A stretch of 28,126 nucleotides of DNA, from positions 1 through 28,126 of the forward strand of contig UQCY01000012.1 in NCBI GenBank assembly GCA_900539645.1, read 5' to 3'. Each line of letters opens with the position of its first letter. Position 1 is the first letter of the stretch. Made by a program: the position numbers and the translations under genes. Shown here one piece after another: positions 16,638-23,558 of the stretch. This stretch comes from an uncultured Clostridium sp. (GTDB lineage Bacteria; Bacillota; Clostridia; Peptostreptococcales; Peptostreptococcaceae). The notes beneath the pieces were generated by a model, which was given only the letters and a program-made list of their open reading frames with translations, did no database searches and had not been told where the DNA came from.

Positions 16638-17072
16638 ATGGCACATAAAATTAATACTTTGACAGATAAATTTATTACTTTATTAAATAAATGTGATTAC
16701 GACGAAATAAAAGACTTTTTATTAGAAAAAGAATTAGAATTCTACAATAACGACTTAAAAGACCTTGTACTATATTCTGGGTTTAGCATACCAAACTACA
16801 ACAAACTAATGGACATATTGGAAATAGACGACCTAGAACCTCCAATATTCTCAGATATATTCACCGATGAAATAATGGTAAACAACATAAACGTATACAA
16901 AACAAACGTATATAACCTATACTTCATAAGAAAAGAACAATTTGGGCTAAGAGATGAAGATGCTGCAATAAACGAACTAATCTTCACCGACAACTTAGAA
17001 AACTTAATAGAAAAAGCAAAACAAGAACTACTAAACAGATACCTAGTAAAAGACTTACACCTAGGCAAATAA
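16638..17072 (+). CDS. conserved-looking small protein, function unknown
   Basis: 144 residues, acidic and probably alpha-helical. It has no signal peptide, membrane segment or recognised motif. An N-terminal half rich in leucine, aspartate and glutamate (LTDKFITLLNKCDYDEIKDFLLEKELEF) precedes a segment with several tyrosines and isoleucines and an amphipathic C-terminal helix (ENLIEKAKQELLNRYLV). ATAGGATGTG gives a moderate ribosome binding site 7 nt before the ATG. It stands alone: a terminator precedes it and the large hairpin E6 follows. Its coding status is supported by length, the ribosome site and the bounded transcription unit, not by homology I can recall. Confidence 0.65.
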   Translation: MAHKINTLTDKFITLLNKCDYDEIKDFLLEKELEFYNNDLKDLVLYSGFSIPNYNKLMDILEIDDLEPPIFSDIFTDEIMVNNINVYKTNVYNLYFIRKEQFGLRDEDAAINELIFTDNLENLIEKAKQELLNRYLVKDLHLGK

Positions 17073-17098
17073 AAAAGAGTAAATCAAAATTTATACGT

Positions 17099-17248
17099 TA
17101 ATATCTCTCGGGGATTGAAGTCATAGACAAACTCCTCTCCAGCTTCGACGTGTGTACAAGTAAATAGTTTTGTTGAAAATCAACCTCACGTCTCCAGATT
17201 GTCGAGTTCGTTTTGTCTATGACTTTCAATCCACCAAGTTAGATATTA
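17099..17248 (+). repeat. complex 3' hairpin E6 (shared internal-loop class) after the 144-aa gene
   Basis: Nested stems: TAATATCT 17099-17106 / AGATATTA 17241-17248, GGATTG 17112-17117 / CAATCC 17227-17232, a 13-bp AGTCATAGACAAA 17119-17131 / 17212-17224, then ACGTG 17148-17152 / CACGT 17187-17191. The internal loop reads CTCTCCAGCTTCGACG on the 5' side and CGTCTCCAGATTGTCGAG on the 3' side, in the plus (gene-sense) orientation. No U tract follows, so it need not be a classical terminator. Confidence 0.75.
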
Positions 17249-17302
17249 TCCCTATAAAATTAGATTTATACCAATCTCTAACAATACACTAAATTCATAT
17301 AT

Positions 17303-17424
17303 GTAAAGAAAAAAATATATTAGTACCTCTCGACAATCCACAGCTGTGCAGCAATCTATCAACAAAACAAATTACCTACAACACAGCGAGGACCGGAGAG
17401 AGGACTAATATATTTTTTCTTTAC
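17303..17424 (-). terminator. complex 3' hairpin E7 (shared internal-loop class) after the M50 gene
   Basis: The outer stem of about 21 bp pairs 17303-17324 with 17404-17424 (AT-rich, ending GTAAAG / CTTTAC). GCTGTG 17343-17348 pairs with CACAGC 17382-17387. In minus-strand sense the internal loop reads CTCTCTCCGGTCCTCGCTG on the 5' side and CAGCTGTGGATTGTCGAGAG on the 3' side. It starts 3 bp after the M50 stop codon; the minus strand of the outer stem contains a seven-T run. Together with E6 it fills the 354-bp convergent gap. Confidence 0.75.
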
Positions 17425-17426
17425 TC

Positions 17427-18530
17427 CTAATAAAATCCCATTTTATCTACATATTCAATAACAATCTCATCCATTTTATCCTCCGCTTCTTCAAGGCTTT
17501 TACACCCATTAAATATCGGATTTCTATATTTATGAGAAAGCAGTCTATCTTTATTATCCCGCATACCAAGCACATACTGAGATCTTAAAAAATCATTCTT
17601 CTCAACATAATTGACATGCTTAGTATTTTTTATCGACCTAAACAAAATCTGAGCTTTCTTCAAATCATTCTCAATACAAGTATAATACAGCACCGCAGTA
17701 TTTATCAGATTTCTAAAATACATCCTATCAGTCATCTTCTTAAATCTAGCTGGATTGCCATCTCTGACATCCCAGATAATCTCTTCAATCCTATACCCAG
17801 AATATTTTCCGTCCAAAATCTTCTGGAAAAGAAGAGTCCGCGCTGCTATAGATAAAGAAACTATAGTATCGTCATTTATCTCAGTCTTTTCTAGCTCATT
17901 TTCCAATCTAGATACCAAATATTTCTCAGTATCTGGAGAAATTCCATCCTCTCCTATTATAGAATTAGAATACATCACAGAAACTGTAAATATATCATCT
18001 CTTTCCATACTCTTATAATGTGTACCATCACCGTAGAAATAGCTTGGAATACACATAGTCAAATCCAAAACTATTGTAGATATAATTATTATTGGATTTT
18101 TGAAGTATATTCCAGCTGCTAAACACAACACAGATAGTACAATATCACTCTTTGGACCAGCAGAAATCGCCCTTTTCCAAGCAATTACATGCCTTTCAAA
18201 TTCCAAATCGCTTCTAATTTCGCCATTTTCTATATTTGCTCTACCAAGATAAGTTCCCTGAAGCTTGTTCTTTTTTATTCTAACAAACCTTTTATCCTTC
18301 CTTATAACTATAATCGGACCTGCATATAGCTTTGTAAATCTAAGCCCATTCATCTCTGCAACCTTTCCATGTGCAAACTCGTGTATAAGAACAAAAACTG
18401 CCAACTGCACAAGAAAACAAACAGATAACTCAAATATACTTAAATCTAAAAATGCTACACTAAGCCCAATAGCAACACCAACCGATGTATATATAAGGAG
18501 TTTAAAAAGTTTAAATAGTGTCTTTCCCAT
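17427..18530 (-). CDS. M50-like membrane zinc metalloprotease family protein
   Basis: 367 residues. Two N-terminal hydrophobic segments lead to HEFAH at 50-54, the HExxH zinc motif placed inside a membrane helix as in site-2 proteases. A second membrane region (SDIVLSVLCLAAGIYFKNPIIIISTIVLDLTM) is followed by FYGDGTHY, where Asp168 could be the third zinc ligand in place of the usual LDGG motif. The C-terminal half (about 170-367) is soluble and unrecognised. GGAGAGATACC precedes the ATG. It begins 18 bp after pepF, so the two are co-transcribed. Substrate unknown; a housekeeping or peptide-processing role is inference. Confidence 0.75.
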   Translation of the reverse strand: MGKTLFKLFKLLIYTSVGVAIGLSVAFLDLSIFELSVCFLVQLAVFVLIHEFAHGKVAEMNGLRFTKLYAGPIIVIRKDKRFVRIKKNKLQGTYLGRANIENGEIRSDLEFERHVIAWKRAISAGPKSDIVLSVLCLAAGIYFKNPIIIISTIVLDLTMCIPSYFYGDGTHYKSMERDDIFTVSVMYSNSIIGEDGISPDTEKYLVSRLENELEKTEINDDTIVSLSIAARTLLFQKILDGKYSGYRIEEIIWDVRDGNPARFKKMTDRMYFRNLINTAVLYYTCIENDLKKAQILFRSIKNTKHVNYVEKNDFLRSQYVLGMRDNKDRLLSHKYRNPIFNGCKSLEEAEDKMDEIVIEYVDKMGFY

Positions 18531-18548
18531 GGTATCTCTCCATCAAAA

Positions 18549-20333
18549 TTATATTTCTGCTTCTAATTTTTCAACAAGCTCTGCAAATACGTCTAATGCC
18601 TTTTCAACTGATTCTTTCTTTTCCATATCCACTCCAGCTCTTCTTAACTGATCTAGTGGATATTCTGAGCCACCGCTCTTTAAGAATTCTATATATCTAT
18701 CTACTGCTGGTTTTCCTTCTTCTAAAATCTGTGAGCTCAATGCACTCGCAGCTGAAAATCCTGTAGCGTATTTATATACATAGAAATTAGAGTAGAAATG
18801 AGGTATTCTCGCCCATTCTATTCCTATTAATTCGTCTACATTTGTAGAATTTCCATAGTATTTTTTATTTAATTCATAGTATATTTCTGTAAAATCATCT
18901 GCTGTAAGTGGTTTTCCAGCTTCTACCTGTTCATGAGTTATTTTTTCAAACTCAGCAAACATAGTCTGTCTATGTACTGTTGTTCTAAACTGCTCTAAGT
19001 AGTAGTTTAGAAGATAAATTCTCTCATCCTTAGATTTTGCATTTTCTAATAGATAATTTACAAGTAATAACTCATTAGTTGTAGATGCAACCTCTGCAAC
19101 AAATATTCTATAATCTGAATATATATAAGGCTGAGTATTTCTTGAATAGTAGCTGTGTACAGAGTGTCCTAATTCGTGGATTAATGTAAATAATGAATTT
19201 AAGTCTTCTGTGTAGCTAGTTAGGATGTATGGCTGAGAGTCGTAGCATCCCCAAGAATAAGCTCCACCTTTTTTACCTTCATTTTCAAAAGCATCTATCC
19301 ATCTTTCGTCAAACGCCTTCTGAATTATAGATAAATACTCTTCCCCTAAAGGAGCAAGTGCTTTTAATATAATCTGCTGTGCTTCTTCATAAGGTATTTT
19401 ATATTCAAATTTTTCAGCTAGAGGAACATAAAGGTCGTACATGTGTAAGTCCTCTATTCCTAAGAATTTTTTCTTAGCTTCTACATATCTATCTAATGTA
19501 GGTATACTTTCGTGTACTGCATCTATTAAATTGTTGTACACATCTACACTTATATTATCAGCAAATAATGATCCCTCTATTGCAGAATTGTGTTTTCTCA
19601 TTTTTGCGTAGAATATTTCTGATTTTATAGCTCCGTAAAGACTTGATGCATAAGTGTTCTGGAATTTTTTGTATGTAGAAAATTCCCCTTCAAAAGCATC
19701 TTTTCTCACTCTTCTATCTCTGCTCTTTATAAGTAGAGAATAGTTGAAGTGGTCTATCTTTATCTTTTCGCCGTTTTCCCCTTCTATCTCTGGGAATTCC
19801 ATATCTGCATATGCAAGCATATCATATACACTTTCAGGAACTGCAGTTAATTCTGAAACTGAAGCAAGTATTTTTTCTTCGCTTTCTGATAATGTATGTG
19901 GTTTATCTCTTAAAATATCGTCGATGAATTTTTTGTAGAATGCCATATCTTCATCCTGCATATATTCATCTAAAACTTTTTCGTCCATAGCTATTATCTC
20001 TGGCACTAAATAAGATGAAGCTACACCAAAATCAGAAGATATCATCTCAGATTTTACAGAATCTGCCTGATTATCGTTCTTTCTTGTATCCTCATGGTGT
20101 TTCATATGAGTGTATACATATAATTTTTCTATAACTCTAGATGCTTCTTCTAAAGTCTTTAAAGCATTTAATAAATTCTCTTTATCAAGAGCTAATTTGC
20201 CTTTATACTGTGATATCTTATCAGTTAATTCTGCTGCCTTTTCAATATCGGCATCAACTGACTCTTTATCTGGGTACATTTTTGCTAAGTCCCATTTATA
20301 TTTTTCTTCTATATTGTTTCTTTCTATTCCCAT
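18549..20333 (-). CDS. pepF: oligoendopeptidase F
   Basis: 594 residues, typical of M3B oligoendopeptidase F. This cytosolic zinc peptidase cuts peptides of roughly 7-17 residues. The catalytic motif is LIHELGHSVH (HELGH 386-390), with the third ligand Glu414 in FVAEVASTTNE. WGCYDSQPYILTSY just before, and the later IEWARIPHFYSNFYVYKYATGFSAA, are family hallmarks. The start ATG follows TATAGGAGGCAGTT. It lies 35 bp after degV and 18 bp before the M50 gene, forming a degV-pepF-M50 operon. Confidence 0.95.
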   Translation of the reverse strand: MGIERNNIEEKYKWDLAKMYPDKESVDADIEKAAELTDKISQYKGKLALDKENLLNALKTLEEASRVIEKLYVYTHMKHHEDTRKNDNQADSVKSEMISSDFGVASSYLVPEIIAMDEKVLDEYMQDEDMAFYKKFIDDILRDKPHTLSESEEKILASVSELTAVPESVYDMLAYADMEFPEIEGENGEKIKIDHFNYSLLIKSRDRRVRKDAFEGEFSTYKKFQNTYASSLYGAIKSEIFYAKMRKHNSAIEGSLFADNISVDVYNNLIDAVHESIPTLDRYVEAKKKFLGIEDLHMYDLYVPLAEKFEYKIPYEEAQQIILKALAPLGEEYLSIIQKAFDERWIDAFENEGKKGGAYSWGCYDSQPYILTSYTEDLNSLFTLIHELGHSVHSYYSRNTQPYIYSDYRIFVAEVASTTNELLLVNYLLENAKSKDERIYLLNYYLEQFRTTVHRQTMFAEFEKITHEQVEAGKPLTADDFTEIYYELNKKYYGNSTNVDELIGIEWARIPHFYSNFYVYKYATGFSAASALSSQILEEGKPAVDRYIEFLKSGGSEYPLDQLRRAGVDMEKKESVEKALDVFAELVEKLEAEI

Positions 20334-20368
20334 AACTGCCTCCTATATATTTCCCGGGAAATTACACA

Positions 20369-21220
20369 CTAAAGAACTGCTATTAAAATAGCTCCTTCTG
20401 ATGTAAATGTTCCCATTATTGGTCCTATATTAGCAACAAGAGTTTCCTCGAAATTATAGTGGTCTACTATAAATTTCTTAATTTTTTCTGCTTTTTCTGG
20501 ACAGTTTGCATGCCCAACTATTACGTCTTTGTGCTCTATTTCATTTATATCAACACAGTTTTTGATATATGTGAATAGTTTTTTAAGACTGTTGCTTTCA
20601 CCTCTAGCTTTATCTATAGGTTTAACAAGACCTTCATCTATTTTGATTATCACTTTAAAATTAAGTGCGTTTATCAATTTACCTGCGATAGGATTTACTC
20701 TACCACCTTTTATAGCATTTTCTAAAGTATCTAGAGTACCATAGAATACCATATCTTTCTTCATCTGTTCTATAGCCTCTAAAATTTCGTCCATATTCTT
20801 TCCAGCTTCTATTAACTGATGTGTCTTTAAAATCATAAGCGCAACTGCTATAGAACCATTCTCAGAATCTATAACCTCAATTCTCTTATAATCATGATCT
20901 TCAAGATACATATTTTTAGAAATAACAGCATTACTGTATGTACCTGATAACTTAGAAGTAAGTGTAAAAACTATTATCTCCTCATACTCTTCATTTCCAT
21001 AAACTTCCATAAATCTCTCTAAAGAAGGACTTGAAGTCTTTGGAAGCTCCTTACACCCTCTCATCTTTTCATAGAAAGTCTTCTCATCTATATCTACCCC
21101 TCCGATATAAGAATCCTCTCCAAAAGCTACGTTAATTCTAACTATCTCAGGATTAACTATATCTAAAATCTCCTGAGGAAAATCACATGAACCATCTGTA
21201 ACTATCTTTATATTTGCCAA
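20369..21220 (-). CDS. DegV family fatty-acid-binding protein
   Basis: 283 residues. The N-terminal IKIVTDGSCDFP, the KTSSPSLERFMEVY loop, LTSKLSGTYSNA and the C-terminal HANCPEKAEKI...GPIMGTFTSEGAILIAVL are all DegV/FakB features. Members bind a fatty acid; FakB proteins hand it to the kinase FakA for phospholipid synthesis. Whether this one is a FakB cannot be told here because no fakA lies nearby. The start is TTG at 21220, supported by AGGAGG 8 nt upstream; there is no better ATG. It is the first gene of the degV-pepF-M50 unit. Confidence 0.92.
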   Translation of the reverse strand: MANIKIVTDGSCDFPQEILDIVNPEIVRINVAFGEDSYIGGVDIDEKTFYEKMRGCKELPKTSSPSLERFMEVYGNEEYEEIIVFTLTSKLSGTYSNAVISKNMYLEDHDYKRIEVIDSENGSIAVALMILKTHQLIEAGKNMDEILEAIEQMKKDMVFYGTLDTLENAIKGGRVNPIAGKLINALNFKVIIKIDEGLVKPIDKARGESNSLKKLFTYIKNCVDINEIEHKDVIVGHANCPEKAEKIKKFIVDHYNFEETLVANIGPIMGTFTSEGAILIAVL

Positions 21221-21329
21221 TTTAAAACCCTCCTAAATCACTCTATTTGATTAACATACATATTTTTAATATCTTTTGACTATCTGAACTTGCATAACAA
21301 CCTAAAAAAGCACACTGTTATACATTTTT

Positions 21330-21358
21330 ATTATACTATATAACAACATTAACGTCGA
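21330..21358 (-). promoter_or_regulatory. candidate promoter of degV-pepF-M50
   Basis: On the minus strand TCGACG (21358-21353) and a perfect TATAAT (21335-21330) are spaced by 17 bp, about 110 bp before the TTG start. No other feature is seen in 21221-21478 apart from AT-rich sequence. Confidence 0.5.
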
Positions 21359-21480
21359 GCTTCTAATAACATTACAAAAAACATATTCCTACATCAAAAA
21401 CTAGCACTCCCAAACCTATAAACTGTTGAAAAAAATTACAACACCTTACTATAAAATCTCGATAAAAAAAATTATAAAAA

Positions 21481-21663
21481 ATGGCTGTTAGAAAGAATTT
21501 TGCACGCAGACTATTTAAGACTTAAACACAAGTAGCTCGCACCGACAATTCTGCAAGCGCCCCAAAACATTGAAATGTGTTACATAAATGGTTGGGGCGC
21601 TGAAGCCTGGAGAGCGAATACTTGTGTTAAGTCAAAGTCTGCGGCAAAATCTTCAACAGCCAT
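21481..21663 (-). terminator. very long 3' hairpin E8 (shared internal-loop class) after the Gx-family gene
   Basis: Nested stems: TGGCTGTT / AACAGCCA at the ends, ATTTTGC 21497-21503 / GCAAAAT 21644-21650, GCAGACT 21506-21512 / AGTCTGC 21636-21642, ACACAAGTA 21526-21534 / TACTTGTGT 21619-21627, and AGCGCCCC 21556-21563 / GGGGCGCT 21594-21601. In minus-strand sense the internal loop has CTCTCCAGGCTTCAGCG on the 5' side and TTGCAGAATTGTCGG on the 3' side. The minus strand continues into TTTTTTATAATTTTTTTT, so it can end transcription 6 bp past the gene. Confidence 0.75.
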
Positions 21664-21668
21664 ATTTC

Positions 21669-22190
21669 CTATAATTTTTTAATCCGAGATTTTACGTAAG
21701 GTATTGTAAACTTCGAAACAATTCCTACGAAAATTCCCGTTACCAGTGATGTTATTAGCATGAATGGCAGATAAGTCGTCATCGCAATATTCTTCACTAT
21801 AGCCGACGCAACAAGCAACTGCCCTACATTATGACCTATCGCACCACCAACACTTATACCAATGGTAGAAAAACCTTTAATCCTACTAAACAAATACATA
21901 ACAACAAGACTCAAATATCCTCCACCGATACTAAACATCAAATAAGACATCGGTCCTGTAAAAATAGAAGAAAGAATAATCCTAACTGTAAGAATAATAA
22001 ACGTATCCTTAAACCCAAGTGTCATAAGAGCCACCAAAGTAATAATATTGCTAAGTCCTAGCTTTGCACCAGGGAACACTGCAACCATTGGATTAGGAAT
22101 AAATCCTTCTATTATATATAAAATCAAACTGTATCCTACCATAAGCCCAAGGAAAGTCAGTTTTTTCGTTTCTATTCTCTTTTCAGACAT
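21669..22190 (-). CDS. Gx transporter / heptaprenyl diphosphate synthase component I-like membrane protein
   Basis: 173 residues, almost entirely hydrophobic, with about five membrane segments. PNPMVAVFPGAKLGLSNIITLVALM, RIILSSIFTGPMSYLMFSIGGGYLSLVVMYLF and GISVGGAIGHNVGQLLVASAIVK match the family called Gx transporter or Hpre_diP_synt_I. The annotated prenyl synthase role is doubtful for such small membrane proteins; they resemble ECF-type substrate-binding units. In many Clostridia it sits beside a NusG-domain-II protein, which is not present here. AAGGAGGACGTT precedes the ATG. It is divergent from the AraC gene across a 93-bp gap. Confidence 0.85.
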   Translation of the reverse strand: MSEKRIETKKLTFLGLMVGYSLILYIIEGFIPNPMVAVFPGAKLGLSNIITLVALMTLGFKDTFIILTVRIILSSIFTGPMSYLMFSIGGGYLSLVVMYLFSRIKGFSTIGISVGGAIGHNVGQLLVASAIVKNIAMTTYLPFMLITSLVTGIFVGIVSKFTIPYVKSRIKKL

Positions 22191-22283
22191 AACGTCCTCC
22201 TTTTTAATAATTTTGTTACAATTGCTATTATATCATAGTATATTATAATTAAACAAAATACTCTACAAAGGTTGGTCTTACTA

Positions 22284-23483
22284 ATGAAAAAAAAAGAAAA
22301 TTGGTTTACTGGAATAGATTATTACGATAATTATTTTGAAAAAGACATAAAAGTTGAAAAAACAACTATAACTGAAAACATAGATTTAAAAATACATAAA
22401 CTTGTCGAACTTTGGTACGTTTGTGACGGCGAAGGAACTATAAACATAAATGGATTAAACTATTCGCTAGAAAAAGATACCTTCCTTTGCCTATATCCAT
22501 ACCATATTTATAGTGTGGAGGTCGTAAAGCCAATCAAAGTCTATACGATAAAATTCTACATTGGTCTTTTTATGCACACAATGTGGGAAAAGCACGACAA
22601 AGGTGTGAATTATCAATTAGTTCATGAAACAGAGCCATATCAAAAATGCTCTGATCCATATATAAAATCTAGATTTGAGTATATACTATCTGAGTACAAA
22701 TCAAATAAATTTGGCTCTGAAAATATAATCTTATATGCTGTTTTAGAGGTTTACACTCTATTTTGCAGAAATTCTCTTGAACTTTACGGTGATTACAATA
22801 GTTTTAACTCACACCTTAAAAACGAGGATAAACTTTGGAACCATATAAAAGATGCTATTTTATATCAGGGAAATAAGTCATCTTTAGAGGATATTGCTGA
22901 GGATTTAAGCCTAAATCCGTCGTACGCAAATCAGCTAATAAAAAAGAAATCTGGTTATACTTTTAAAGAGCTAAAAGACTTTGGAACTATTGTAAATGCG
23001 TGCTCACTGCTGCATTTTGAAGACTTATCAATCTCGTATATAACAGAGCTTTTAGGCTTTAAAAACGTTCCTTCTTTTTATAGGGTTTTTGAAAAATACA
23101 TCGGAAAATCTCCAATAGAATATAGAGATGATAATATAGTAGATAATAAAAGATTTTTTGCCATGAAAGACTTGTATTTAAAAGTTATTCAGTATATTTA
23201 CCTACATTTTTACAAGGATATAACTGTTGAAGATGTCGCAAATGAGCTACATATCAAGACTTATACCATAAACTCTATATTAGAAGAGTACTACTTTACC
23301 TCATTTGCTGAGGAACTTGAAAAAGTCAGACTAAGACTTTCTTACACTTTGCTTAAAATAACAAAACTCACAATACTACAGATATCTTGTGAATGTGGAT
23401 TTAAGAGCCTTTCAACATTCCAGAGAGCATTTGTAAAGTATAATGGAATTTCTCCTACTGAATACAGAAATATTAAAAAATGA
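22284..23483 (+). CDS. AraC-family regulator with two AraC-type DNA-binding modules
   Basis: 399 residues from ATG 22284; an in-frame TTG at 22272 directly abuts the AAAGG site, so ATG is preferred. Residues 1-100 look like a cupin-type sensor (ELWYVCDGEGTININGLNYSLEKDTFLCLYPYHIY). A first AraC DNA-binding module spans about 184-282, with LEDIAEDLSLNPSYANQLIKKKSGYTF and GFKNVPSFYRVFEKYIGKSPIEYR. A second spans about 297-396, with VEDVANELHIKTYTINSILEEY and CGFKSLSTFQRAFVKYNGISPTEYR. One such module per chain is usual. It probably controls the flavoenzyme gene 75 bp downstream. Its TGA stop is followed directly by TAA. Confidence 0.9.
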   Translation: MKKKENWFTGIDYYDNYFEKDIKVEKTTITENIDLKIHKLVELWYVCDGEGTININGLNYSLEKDTFLCLYPYHIYSVEVVKPIKVYTIKFYIGLFMHTMWEKHDKGVNYQLVHETEPYQKCSDPYIKSRFEYILSEYKSNKFGSENIILYAVLEVYTLFCRNSLELYGDYNSFNSHLKNEDKLWNHIKDAILYQGNKSSLEDIAEDLSLNPSYANQLIKKKSGYTFKELKDFGTIVNACSLLHFEDLSISYITELLGFKNVPSFYRVFEKYIGKSPIEYRDDNIVDNKRFFAMKDLYLKVIQYIYLHFYKDITVEDVANELHIKTYTINSILEEYYFTSFAEELEKVRLRLSYTLLKITKLTILQISCECGFKSLSTFQRAFVKYNGISPTEYRNIKK

Positions 23484-23500
23484 TAAAAAAACTTGTATAT

Positions 23501-23534
23501 TTGACATAAACTCGCTTTTTTCGTGTGCTATAAT
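23501..23534 (+). promoter_or_regulatory. probable regulated promoter of the flavoenzyme gene
   Basis: TTGACA at 23501-23506 and TATAAT at 23529-23534 are 22 bp apart, too far for simple sigma-A use. The -10 has a TGn extension (TGCTATAAT). An over-long spacer suggests dependence on an activator, plausibly the AraC protein encoded just upstream. Confidence 0.4.
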
Positions 23535-23558
23535 TTCTTCCCGAAAGGAGAGATTTTT

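Noticed and set aside
6853..21663. Integron attC sites or transposon ends as the source of the shared-loop hairpins
   Set aside because: No GTTRRRY/RYYYAAC end pairs, no common outer termini, no target duplications seen, and orientation always follows the upstream gene. A mobile origin is not fully excluded, but the stems differ too much for recent copies.
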